Positions 7,402-13,659 are shown, counted from the first letter of the stretch. The stretch: DNA of 16,229 nucleotides from an uncultured bacterium (GCA_937912185.1 CALDOH010000109.1:1-16229); one strand, 5' to 3'. Notes: generated by a model not told the origin, from the sequence alone. Translations and numbers: made by a program.

Positions 7402-7471
7402 GTCATTCTGAAACGAAGTGATAGAATCTAAATACCGATTCTATCGGTCCCTACACTCCCTCCAGAATGAC
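7402..7471. repeat. 70-bp nested palindromic element (MITE/REP-like)
   Basis: Perfect 9-bp terminal inverted repeats GTCATTCTG (7402-7410) and CAGAATGAC (7463-7471) enclose a second perfect 9-bp pair, GATAGAATC (7420-7428) and GATTCTATC (7437-7445). The ends and the internal CGAAGTG and GGGAGTGTAGGGACC stretches resemble a palindromic repeat type I have seen scattered in many environmental bacterial genomes. It occupies most of the uvrB-uvrA intergenic gap and would fold in the mRNA just ahead of uvrA. Other copies cannot be checked in this window. Confidence 0.75.
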
Positions 7472-7484
7472 AAGTATATAAATA

Positions 7485-9329
7485 CTATTTTCTCCTCTTA
7501 TTATCTATGTTTAAAAAACTTTCAATTTCTTTGATAATGGTTTTTGGTTTTATACCATGTTTTTCATTATAAGCTAACTGAACTTCACGACGAGCCTCTA
7601 CTTCTGCTCTGGCTCGTTTGATTGAACCAGTGATGGTGTCAGCATAAAGAATAACCTTACCACTGACATTACGAGCAGCCCGGCCCATGGTCTGAATGAG
7701 CGATGTATCACTCCGCAAAAATCCCTCTCGATCAGCATCTAAAATAGCCACTAAAGCTACCTCTGGCAAATCAAGACCTTCTCGGAGTAAATTGACGCCA
7801 ACCAAAACATCAAATCTACCTTTTCTAAAATCAAGCAAAATATCTGTTCGCTCAATGGTTTTGACATCAGAATGAATATAATTGGATTTGATTTTCTTTT
7901 TCTTGAGATAAGTATTTAGATCTTCAGCCTGTCGCTTGGTTAAAGTATTTACTATTACTCTCTTGCCTTTTTTGGCCAAAGGTTCAATTTCTTTTACTAT
8001 GTCGTCAATCTGAGTATAATTGGTTTTTTTATCAAAAACTGGTCGCACCTCAATCGGTGGATCTACCAAGCCAGTTGGTCTAATAACCTGTTTTACTACT
8101 TGAGCGGCGTGATCGGACTCCCAAGAGCCTGGGGTGGCCGAAGTAAATATTACTTGATTCAATCGACTGATAAATTCATCAAACTTGAGCGGACGATTGT
8201 CCAGAGCAGATGGCAGCCGCCAGCCATATTGGATCAAATTATTTTTTCTAGCTCGATCACCCTCATACATACCTCTTACTTGTGGCAAGGCAATATGAGA
8301 TTCATCCATAATGGTCAAAAATTCTCTCTGACCATTTTTGCCTGCCAAATAAGCCAGCAAAGTATCAGGTGCTTCTCCAGCAAGCTTACCCGTCAAATGC
8401 CGAGAATAGTTTTCAATCCCATGACAATAACCAAGTGATCCCAACATCTCCATATCAAAACGAGTCCGCCTCTCTATACGTTCAGCTTCTAGATAAAGTC
8501 TCTTTTTTTCAAAATACTTCAATCTATCTTTAAGCTCTACCTTGATATCTTTGATCGCTTTTTTTATCTCCGGCATAGTAGAGACAAAATGCTTGGGTGG
8601 AAATATCAATATCTCTTTGACCTCTTCTTTTATTTTCCTAGTCAACGGCTCCACCAAAGATATTGAAGAAATTTTTTGTTCGCTAAATTCAACTCGATAA
8701 ATAATCTTTTCTGAGGCTGGCATGATTTCAAAGACATCACCACGGACCCTAAACTTACCCCTGAGCATTTCCCCTGGAGTACGCTCAAATTGAATTCTGA
8801 TCAACTGACTAATCAAATCCTTTCTGACGATATACTGACCAAGAGCTAAACGCAAAGTTGACTCTTCATATTCCCAGGGAATACCTAGATTGTAAATACA
8901 AGAAACTGAAGCGACAATTATCACATCATCGCGACTCAACAAAGCACTAGTGGCCTGATGACGCAAACGATCAATCTCCTCGTTGATCATAGCCTCTTTT
9001 TCTATGTAGGTATCAGTGATCGGTAGATAGGCCTCTGGCTGATAATAGTCATAGTAAGATACAAAATAATTGACCGAATTTTCTGGAAAAAAATTTTTGT
9101 ACTCACGATAAAGCTGAGCTGCCAAAGCTTTGTTTGGTGCCATTACTAAAGTTGGCTTCTTGATCTCCTGGATCACATTGGCCATAGTATATGTCTTACC
9201 AGATCCAGTCACACCCAAAAGAGTTTGGTATTGATTACCCTTTTTCAATCCCTGAAGCAATTTGGCTATAGCTTGAGGCTGATCACCAGCTGGCTTAAAT
9301 TTTGATTTTAACTTAAATTCTATTGCCAT
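7485..9329 (-). CDS. uvrB: UvrB, excinuclease helicase subunit lacking the C-terminal UVR domain
   Basis: UvrB verifies damage and recruits UvrC. At 614 aa from this start, it shows the P-loop GVTGSGKT (39-46), the damage-probing beta-hairpin with SYYDYYQPEAYLP (about 91-103), Walker B-type MDESH, and helicase motifs TSATPGSWE, VGVNLLREGLDLPEV and QTMGRAARN. It ends at EKHGIKPKTIIKEIESFLN plus a few basic residues, so the C-terminal UVR helical hairpin that normally extends the protein to about 660-675 aa and docks to UvrC is missing. ATG at 9329 is preferred because family proteins begin near there (MAIEFKLKSKFKPAGDQPQA); a TTG at 9359 lies inside a hairpin. First gene of the cluster; no SD. 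Confidence 0.96.
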   Translation of the reverse strand: MAIEFKLKSKFKPAGDQPQAIAKLLQGLKKGNQYQTLLGVTGSGKTYTMANVIQEIKKPTLVMAPNKALAAQLYREYKNFFPENSVNYFVSYYDYYQPEAYLPITDTYIEKEAMINEEIDRLRHQATSALLSRDDVIIVASVSCIYNLGIPWEYEESTLRLALGQYIVRKDLISQLIRIQFERTPGEMLRGKFRVRGDVFEIMPASEKIIYRVEFSEQKISSISLVEPLTRKIKEEVKEILIFPPKHFVSTMPEIKKAIKDIKVELKDRLKYFEKKRLYLEAERIERRTRFDMEMLGSLGYCHGIENYSRHLTGKLAGEAPDTLLAYLAGKNGQREFLTIMDESHIALPQVRGMYEGDRARKNNLIQYGWRLPSALDNRPLKFDEFISRLNQVIFTSATPGSWESDHAAQVVKQVIRPTGLVDPPIEVRPVFDKKTNYTQIDDIVKEIEPLAKKGKRVIVNTLTKRQAEDLNTYLKKKKIKSNYIHSDVKTIERTDILLDFRKGRFDVLVGVNLLREGLDLPEVALVAILDADREGFLRSDTSLIQTMGRAARNVSGKVILYADTITGSIKRARAEVEARREVQLAYNEKHGIKPKTIIKEIESFLNIDNKRRK

Positions 9330-9353
9330 AATTTTATATAAATAGGCTAAAAG

Positions 9354-9371
9354 CCCCAACTTTCGTTGGGG
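9354..9371 (-). promoter_or_regulatory. GAAA-loop hairpin at the start of the uvrB leader
   Basis: On the minus strand CCCCAAC pairs perfectly with GTTGGGG around a GAAA tetraloop, followed by CTTTT. It sits about 25 nt before the uvrB ATG and a few bases after the predicted transcription start. It may stabilise the 5' end or act as a weak attenuator; the T-run is short. Confidence 0.55.
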
Positions 9372-9381
9372 GTACCCCTAT

Positions 9382-9390
9382 ATAATAACA
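9382..9390 (-). promoter_or_regulatory. Extended -10 promoter of uvrB
   Basis: Minus strand TGT followed by TATTAT (9387-9382), with no clear -35. The predicted start falls at the first G of GGGGTACCCC, directly before the GAAA-loop hairpin. Divergent from the cassette promoter at 9415. Confidence 0.4.
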
Positions 9391-9414
9391 TATAGTCACA
9401 AAAAGGCTAGAACA

Positions 9415-9443
9415 TTGACAAAAATGGTGATTTATGATAAAAG
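9415..9443 (+). promoter_or_regulatory. Promoter of GC-rich acidic protein gene
   Basis: TTGACA (9415-9420), then an A-rich tract. At 17-nt spacing the -10 is TAAAAG (9438-9443), preceded by TATGAT. It aligns base for base with the barrel promoter (TTGACAAAAA, then ATATGATA in the same place). An open frame that begins on this TTG is therefore not the gene start. Confidence 0.65.
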
Positions 9444-9501
9444 TAATGATCCACCCAAAGTTCATTCACCCTCAACAACACCTGATTCAAGGAGGAAGAT
9501 C

Positions 9502-9855
9502 GTGCCCAACATCATGTTTTACGGCTTCGACAGCGATACCATCTACGTGGCTCTCCTGCGGAGCAAGATGAATATGGTTATTGAAACCATGCGTGAACTC
9601 GGACTGGGCCAAGAGGCTGTAGTCACCACAGTCAACAGCGAATGCTTTGCCTGTGACGGAGAGCAGACCCCGTCCCCCTACATTCGCATCTGCGGTACCA
9701 GCCCGACCGAGATCAACGCGATCGTCGAGGCCCTGCGGGCCAAGAAGCTCGGTATCGACTGCGAGACCATCCTCCTGACGGACTTCATCCCCGGCGACCA
9801 GATGGGCAGCGACGAGCCCGATGACGACGACTTCACTGATGACGAGCCGACCTAG
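9502..9855 (+). CDS. Small GC-rich protein with acidic tail; possible tautomerase-like fold
   Basis: A 117-aa cytoplasmic protein (no signal or TM). GTG at 9502 follows AAGGAGGA (9489-9496) at 5 nt. It opens with Met-Pro (VPNIMFYGF in literal codons), then an alpha-helix (TIYVALLRSKMNMVIETMRELGL), a strand (EAVVTTVNSECF), a second strand-helix unit (PYIRICGTSPTEINAIVEALRAKKLGIDCETILL) and a very acidic tail (DEPDDDDFTDDEPT). Pro as second residue and two beta-alpha-beta units recall the tautomerase superfamily, where Pro-1 is the catalytic base; this is a suggestion only. Codon use becomes strongly C/G-ending after about 30 codons. Monocistronic, own promoter and terminator, between uvrB (divergent) and rlmN (convergent). 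Confidence 0.78.
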   Translation: MPNIMFYGFDSDTIYVALLRSKMNMVIETMRELGLGQEAVVTTVNSECFACDGEQTPSPYIRICGTSPTEINAIVEALRAKKLGIDCETILLTDFIPGDQMGSDEPDDDDFTDDEPT

Positions 9856-9871
9856 AGCCGGCATCGCTACA

Positions 9872-9896
9872 CCCTGAACCTAGTTCAGGGATTTTT
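9872..9896 (+). terminator. Intrinsic terminator of the acidic protein gene
   Basis: CCCTGAAC (9872-9879) pairs perfectly with GTTCAGGG (9883-9890) around CTA, followed by a T-run at 9892-9896. Confidence 0.85.
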
Positions 9897-9903
9897 ATTT
9901 ACC

Positions 9904-9928
9904 AAAAAAACCCGCGTCAGACGCCGAG
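9904..9928 (-). terminator. Intrinsic terminator of rlmN
   Basis: On the minus strand CTC-G-GCGT pairs with ACGC-GGG around CTG (one bulged G, one G-T pair), followed by seven T. It faces the plus-strand terminator of the acidic gene 8 bp away. Confidence 0.6.
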
Positions 9929-9942
9929 TTAATTTTTTATTT

Positions 9943-10941
9943 TTAAACCTTTATGTTTTTATTGGCTAGTTGACCACAGGCAGCCTCGATGTCTTGACCA
10001 AAACTATAGCGCTGGGTAACCGCTACACCCTCTTGTTCTAAAATCTCTCGAAACTTTTTGATATCTTTTGAACTAGAAGCTTTGAAAACATCAGTTGGAT
10101 TATAAGAAATCAAGTTGACCATGTAAAGATGCTTTCTCATTAAGTCGGCCAACTCCAAAGCATGTTTTGGCTGATCGTTTACGCCCCTGATCATTAAATA
10201 TTCAAACATAACCCTGCGACCTGTCTTGATAATATAGTTATCAACCTCTGCGAGCACCTTAGCAATATTAAATCCTTTGTTTATTGGCATCAACTCACTA
10301 CGAAGTTTGTCGTTTGGCGCATGGAGAGATATGGCCAAATTGATTTGCATCTTTTCGTCAGATAATTTTTTGATGCCTTCTAGTATGCCACTAGTTGAGA
10401 CTGATATTCTTCTAGCTCCAATCTGTAAATATTCATTGATATACTTGATAGACTTCATTACATTATCATAATTCAGAAAAGGTTCGCCCATGCCCATATA
10501 AACTACGTTGGAAACCTTTTTGTTTTCCTTGGCCAAATAACGGCTAAAAAATAAAACCTGTTCTATCATTTCATTATAATCAAGATTTCTTTTCAATCCC
10601 ATCTTACCAGTAGCACAAAACTTACAAGCCAAAGGACAACCTACTTGGGTAGAAACACAGACTGTAAAACGTCCATCTTTGTGAGGCAAAAGAACGCTCT
10701 CGATTTGCAATCCATCGATCAGGGTAATCAGAACTTTGCTAGTCTCACTATTTTGAGAAGTAAAAATTTCTCCCTTTATTTCTAAGGGGCATTCTTTGTT
10801 TAGTTTTTCTTTTAGCTCTTTGGAAAGATTGGTAGCTTCTGACCAATCACTGGCCAATTTCTTGAATATCACATCCTGCGCCTGTTGGGTACGATATTTT
10901 GGCTGACCTTCCAAAACTTTGTATAAATTATCTAAGTTCAT
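9943..10941 (-). CDS. rlmN: RlmN, dual-specificity 23S rRNA/tRNA adenine-C2 methyltransferase (radical SAM)
   Basis: A 332-aa radical-SAM enzyme that methylates C2 of A2503 in 23S rRNA and A37 of some tRNAs, affecting translational fidelity. The cluster motif is C102-x3-C106-x2-C109 (GCPLACKFCATG). The conserved Cys95 precedes it, and the methyl-carrying Cys322 lies in EAACGQLA at the C-terminus. GMGEPFLNYDNV and the SVSTSGI, ISLHAPND blocks are typical. Length is slightly below the usual 350-380. The start at 10941 is chosen over an upstream TTG at 10986 because the family N-terminus fits and because TGT-TATAAT ends exactly 6 nt before this ATG, which suggests a leaderless mRNA. No SD is present. 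Confidence 0.95.
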   Translation of the reverse strand: MNLDNLYKVLEGQPKYRTQQAQDVIFKKLASDWSEATNLSKELKEKLNKECPLEIKGEIFTSQNSETSKVLITLIDGLQIESVLLPHKDGRFTVCVSTQVGCPLACKFCATGKMGLKRNLDYNEMIEQVLFFSRYLAKENKKVSNVVYMGMGEPFLNYDNVMKSIKYINEYLQIGARRISVSTSGILEGIKKLSDEKMQINLAISLHAPNDKLRSELMPINKGFNIAKVLAEVDNYIIKTGRRVMFEYLMIRGVNDQPKHALELADLMRKHLYMVNLISYNPTDVFKASSSKDIKKFREILEQEGVAVTQRYSFGQDIEAACGQLANKNIKV

Positions 10942-10947
10942 ATATTG

Positions 10948-10956
10948 ATTATAACA
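10948..10956 (-). promoter_or_regulatory. Extended -10 of rlmN, leaderless spacing
   Basis: Minus strand TGT-TATAAT (TATAAT at 10953-10948), then 6 nt, then the ATG at 10941. Initiation at the usual distance would start the transcript on the A of ATG. The possible -35, TTGCTT, is poor. A second candidate promoter is the TTGACA at 11039-11034 with TAGGCT at 11016-11011. Confidence 0.6.
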
Positions 10957-10984
10957 CCTACTCACTCTTAAGCAAGAAAGTCCC

Positions 10985-11010
10985 AATAAACATTAACTCT
11001 TTAATGGGCA
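10985..11010 (-). promoter_or_regulatory. Hairpin in the distal rlmN upstream region
   Basis: On the minus strand CCCATTAA and TTAATG...TTGGG form a stem whose core, CATTAA/TTAATG around AGAG, is perfect. It would be in the leader only if transcription starts at the distal promoter near 11004. Regulatory role unknown. Confidence 0.3.
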
Positions 11011-11033
11011 AGCCTAATTTATAAGCTAAACTT

Positions 11034-11085
11034 TGTCAAGAATGAAAATTCACCAAAACATCATATATTTATACGATTCTTGACA
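11034..11085. repeat. 10-bp perfect inverted repeat carrying two divergent -35 boxes
   Basis: TGTCAAGAAT at 11034-11043 is the exact reverse complement of ATTCTTGACA at 11076-11085, 32 bp apart. Each arm contains TTGACA pointing outwards: right towards the tRNA operon (consensus promoter) and left towards rlmN (17-nt spacing to TAGGCT). This could be a shared regulator-binding site or simply two related promoters. Confidence 0.7.
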
Positions 11086-11108
11086 TTTATGGCTTTTTTG
11101 TTTATAAT
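11080..11108 (+). promoter_or_regulatory. Full-consensus promoter of tRNA-rpmG operon
   Basis: TTGACA (11080-11085), 17-nt spacer, TATAAT (11103-11108): a perfect match at both hexamers, as expected for a stable RNA operon. Predicted start is near 11115. Confidence 0.92.
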
Positions 11109-11129
11109 TTACCGCGTATATTTACAAAT

Positions 11130-11160
11130 ACCATCTTAGCTCAGTTGGTGAGACCATACT
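11130..11160 (+). pseudogene. 5' fragment of a tRNA (acceptor strand plus D-arm)
   Basis: TAGCTCAGTTGGT at 11137-11149 is identical to the D-arm of the intact tRNA-Thr at 11209-11221, and is preceded by seven bases in acceptor-strand position. No anticodon arm, T-arm or CCA follows; the sequence becomes AT-rich. It lies at the very start of the operon transcript. It is either a decayed tRNA gene or a deliberate leader element imitating a D-arm. Confidence 0.6.
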
Positions 11161-11201
11161 TAGCCTTAACATATACATTAACGTTTTTATTTAAACATCG
11201 T

Positions 11202-11277
11202 GCCGGGATAGCTCAGTTGGTAGAGCAACGGTTTTGTAAACCGTGGGTCGGGGGTTCAAATCCTCTTCCCGGCTCCA
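11202..11277 (+). tRNA. tRNA-Thr(TGT)
   Basis: 76 nt with encoded CCA (11275-11277). Acceptor stem GCCGGGA (11202-11208) pairs with TCCCGGC (11267-11273). D-arm GCTC/GAGC; anticodon stem ACGGT/ACCGT around TTTGTAA gives anticodon TGT (11235-11237); T-arm contains GGTTCAAATC. No intron. Reads ACA codons. Confidence 0.97.
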
Positions 11278-11298
11278 GAATATTAATTAAACACCCTT

Positions 11299-11454
11299 AT
11301 GTCACAAGATAATCTAGCCAAGCTCGAATGTGTTGATTGTAGAAACATCAACTACCACAGTCACCGCAACAAGAAAACAGTCAAAGAAAGACTAGAGCTT
11401 AAAAAATATTGTAAGAAGTGTAAAAAACACACTGCCCACAAGGAGACCAAATAA
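11299..11454 (+). CDS. rpmG: 50S ribosomal protein bL33
   Basis: A 51-aa protein, [26 protein letters not shown] onwards, with C-x2-C at residues 11-14 and C-x2-C at 38-41 ([11 protein letters not shown]): the zinc-binding form of bL33. Highly basic, as expected for a large-subunit protein near the E site. No SD is visible before the ATG at 11299; it is likely read from the same transcript as the flanking tRNAs, 21 bp after tRNA-Thr and 15 bp before tRNA-Trp. In many bacteria rpmG, tRNA-Trp, secE and nusG are adjacent; here the operon stops after tRNA-Trp. Confidence 0.95.
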   Translation: MSQDNLAKLECVDCRNINYHSHRNKKTVKERLELKKYCKKCKKHTAHKETK

Positions 11455-11469
11455 ACTCTGGTCTTTTGA

Positions 11470-11543
11470 GGGGGCGTCGTATAGTGGTAGTACAGGGGTC
11501 TCCAAAACCTCTTGCGTGGGTTCGATTCCTACCGCCCCTGCCA
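11470..11543 (+). tRNA. tRNA-Trp(CCA)
   Basis: 74 nt with encoded CCA tail (11541-11543). Acceptor GGGGGCG (11470-11476) pairs with CGCCCCT (11533-11539, first pair G-U), discriminator G. Anticodon stem GGGGT/ACCTC around CTCCAAA gives anticodon CCA (11502-11504). T-loop TTCGATT. No TCA-anticodon variant is seen, consistent with TGA being a stop. Confidence 0.95.
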
Positions 11544-11574
11544 AAAAACACTCATCGTAAGATGAGTGTTTTTT
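11544..11574. terminator. Bidirectional intrinsic terminator (tRNA operon and glycosyltransferase)
   Basis: A-run plus CACTCATC pairs with GATGAGTG plus T-run around a GTAA loop, about 13-14 bp in all. A-run and T-run are symmetrical, so it serves the tRNA-rpmG operon on the plus strand and the convergent glycosyltransferase gene on the minus strand. Confidence 0.9.
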
Positions 11575-11632
11575 GATAAAAAGAAAGCTTAGAATTATCT
11601 AAAAGTTCTTGCCGACTAACGCCAGCCAGATG

Positions 11633-13243
11633 TTATTCCGAGTCCTTATGCTCGTTTTTTATTATTACTAGGTCGCCTACTTGGTTTAAGATTTTACCAG
11701 TCGAGTATTGTGGAGCTAATTCTAATAAAGATTGCTTGGTGGTAATAATCATTTTTCCTTGTTCCCATGCTTGTATTAGATCTGTTTCATCAACAACTAC
11801 CTGATGATTTATATTATTAGCTTTTAAATAAAAAATATCACTAGGATTCAAATCAATCACATAAACATTATGAATCAAATCACCATAAACCACTACTTCT
11901 TGACCGCTATAATCTTTAATAAGCTCATTAAATGGGGATGGCTGAGGGTGTAATATACTACCTTTAATCCGTTGCCAGTTAATAACTAGGCCGCCAGCAA
12001 TTAGACTAATTATAAGGGCAATAATAATGCGATCCACGACTCTTTTCTTTTCACTAGTCAGAATCCAGCTAACTATCAAAACAACAATCACCACAATTAC
12101 AAAATATTTGTTCTTTATAGCATGAAAGTTATAGCCAAGTTTATTATGTATAAAAGGATAAAAACCTACAATTAGAAGTCCCAGGCTGACTAGTTTTATG
12201 GATAGTCTTTCTTTGGCCAAACCCCAAACAAAGTTGGCTAAAATCATCAACAAAGGAATAACCGCTGGTAAAATATGCCAATGCATTTTTGAGTGAACTG
12301 AACTAAATAAAAATAATATTGTTAAAAACCAAAGCAGGGGTAGTGAATTCTTTTTAAATTTTTTAAAACTACTAATGATTGCTAGGATGCTTAGATAAAA
12401 AAATGGTGCTATTGACCAAGACAAAAACCACAAATACCACCATGCTGGTCGTAAGTGATTGCCAAAACTAGGCTTGACCCTGTCTGCAATTTGGGTTTGC
12501 AAAAAATCATGAACAAACACCTCTCGCAGAAAAAAATAATTACCCACTAACCAGGGACTAATAAAAACCAAGCTCAAAAGGAAGGCCAAGAGTAGCCGTT
12601 TTATCAGTTTCCTACTTCTATTAGTTATTAGCCAATCAAAAAATATAACTAAAAAAACAGGAGTTATCATTAGACTTTTTATCCAAAAACCTCCCGCCAG
12701 ACCAAGGGCAATTCCGAATATCCACCACTGCCATTTCTTCCCAGTTTTTAAATGCCAATACGAGAACAAAGCTATCAACTCAAAAAATATTAAGGCCATA
12801 TCAAAATCGCCAGTCCGGCCGATATGCTCAGTTATAAATAGTTGCGATATTATTAAAAAAATTATTGCTAAAAGTCCTGATTGATTATTCCAGATCTTTT
12901 TTGACCACCAATATAACAACAGACAATTTAAAACCAGAAATAACGCCGGTATTATTCTAATCGCCAAGGCAGTTGAATCAAAAAATTTAAATGAAATTTG
13001 GTTAAGCCAAAAATGAAGAGGAGGTTTCTCTAGCCATGGATGACCACTATATCTAGGAACTAAATAATCGCCAGTTTGTTGCATCTCCAGACTTATTTTC
13101 GCATATATTCCTTCATCGGCGTTATTTAATTCCTGAACGCCTAGCTTATAAAAGCTAAAAAATATGACTACTGTAAAAACCAATATAAAACTTAATATCC
13201 GAAACAGCTTACTTGAAAACATCTTAACAATAAATCTATTCAT
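11633..13243 (-). CDS. Polytopic membrane glycosyltransferase, ArnT/PMT-like (GT39/GT83)
   Basis: A 536-aa integral membrane protein with roughly ten to twelve hydrophobic helices and a C-terminal soluble part (about 430-536). Typical of enzymes using a polyprenyl-phosphate sugar donor to glycosylate lipid or protein on the outer face of the membrane. The first outer loop carries N-x-D43-E44-G-x-Y, the Asp-Glu catalytic pair of this superfamily, followed by Y-S-G-H-P-W-L-E-K-P-P-L-H-F-W, the conserved KPPL region, and later GRTGDFDMAL. Acceptor unknown. Start at 13243: TGG-TATAAT lies on the minus strand ending 6 nt before this ATG, and no SD is present. It ends towards the bidirectional terminator at 11544. 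Confidence 0.9.
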   Translation of the reverse strand: MNRFIVKMFSSKLFRILSFILVFTVVIFFSFYKLGVQELNNADEGIYAKISLEMQQTGDYLVPRYSGHPWLEKPPLHFWLNQISFKFFDSTALAIRIIPALFLVLNCLLLYWWSKKIWNNQSGLLAIIFLIISQLFITEHIGRTGDFDMALIFFELIALFSYWHLKTGKKWQWWIFGIALGLAGGFWIKSLMITPVFLVIFFDWLITNRSRKLIKRLLLAFLLSLVFISPWLVGNYFFLREVFVHDFLQTQIADRVKPSFGNHLRPAWWYLWFLSWSIAPFFYLSILAIISSFKKFKKNSLPLLWFLTILFLFSSVHSKMHWHILPAVIPLLMILANFVWGLAKERLSIKLVSLGLLIVGFYPFIHNKLGYNFHAIKNKYFVIVVIVVLIVSWILTSEKKRVVDRIIIALIISLIAGGLVINWQRIKGSILHPQPSPFNELIKDYSGQEVVVYGDLIHNVYVIDLNPSDIFYLKANNINHQVVVDETDLIQAWEQGKMIITTKQSLLELAPQYSTGKILNQVGDLVIIKNEHKDSE

Positions 13244-13249
13244 AATTTA

Positions 13250-13258
13250 ATTATACCA
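13250..13258 (-). promoter_or_regulatory. Extended -10 of glycosyltransferase gene, leaderless spacing
   Basis: Minus strand TGG-TATAAT (TATAAT at 13255-13250) with exactly 6 nt to the ATG at 13243. No -35 match is seen at 16-18 nt (a T-run instead). Confidence 0.65.
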
Positions 13259-13306
13259 TATTGCATCCTCAAAAAAAATGAGATATTCATTATCTTGTTT
13301 TTTTGT

Positions 13307-13339
13307 AAAAAAATTGACCGTCGCTTGAGGTGGACGGTC
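13307..13339 (-). terminator. Intrinsic terminator of the small CxxC protein gene
   Basis: On the minus strand GACCGTC (13339-13333) pairs perfectly with GACGGTC (13322-13316), followed by AA and seven T. Confidence 0.85.
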
Positions 13340-13358
13340 GTGACCTGGCTCGCAGAGC

Positions 13359-13553
13359 CTAGATGTGTATGTGTACGCAGTGTAGAGACACTGCGATAAT
13401 ACGTCCATAGCGCGAACGAACTCTAATTGGACCTTTGTAGCCAAGCTCTTCCCGAATTCTACGTTCTGCTTCATCGGGACAAAAGTTTTCTTCGATAAGG
13501 ATTTTGGTTACGGAAGATTCTTCCAGGGCTTTATCGCCACAAATGATACACAT
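13359..13553 (-). CDS. Small CxxC protein of unknown function
   Basis: A 64-aa protein starting MCIICGDKALEESSVTKILI. It has Cys2 and Cys5 in a C-x2-C pair, Cys25 (ENFCPDEAERR) and Cys58, a central helical stretch and a basic strand-rich end (GPIRVRSRYGRIIAV), ending HCVHIHI. A metal-binding or thiol role is possible but no family was recognised. Support for a real gene is its full unit structure: TTGACA-17-TATTAT promoter, a 70-nt leader and a perfect terminator right behind. SD is weak (GAAAG 11 nt upstream). Composition is more GC-rich than the neighbouring glycosyltransferase. The last codons contain a perfect hairpin, GCAGTGT/ACACTGC. Confidence 0.6.
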   Translation of the reverse strand: MCIICGDKALEESSVTKILIEENFCPDEAERRIREELGYKGPIRVRSRYGRIIAVSLHCVHIHI

Positions 13554-13630
13554 TTATTTATCTTTCGAAGGTACGGCCTACTTATGAGGGCGAGGCGGTG
13601 GTGCCCTTATTCCTTAACAGGAATTATATA

Positions 13631-13659
13631 ATAATACCATAAAACATTAATTTTGTCAA
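13631..13659 (-). promoter_or_regulatory. Promoter of the small CxxC protein gene
   Basis: Minus strand TTGACA (13659-13654), A-rich tract, 17-nt spacing, TATTAT (13636-13631). Same type as the other cassette promoters. Divergent from the FKBP promoter at 13710. Confidence 0.78.

Noticed and set aside
9330..9359. N-terminal extension of UvrB to a TTG at 9359
   Set aside because: The TTG lies in the GAAA-loop hairpin, and UvrB proteins normally begin close to the ATG at 9329.
9415..9501. N-terminal extension of the acidic protein to a TTG at 9415
   Set aside because: The TTG is the promoter -35 (TTGACA); AAGGAGGA at 9489 fixes the start at GTG 9502.
13247..13474. Minus-strand 75-codon frame overlapping the CxxC gene
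   Set aside because: It runs through the intrinsic terminator at 13307-13339 and has no SD; it is an out-of-frame shadow.
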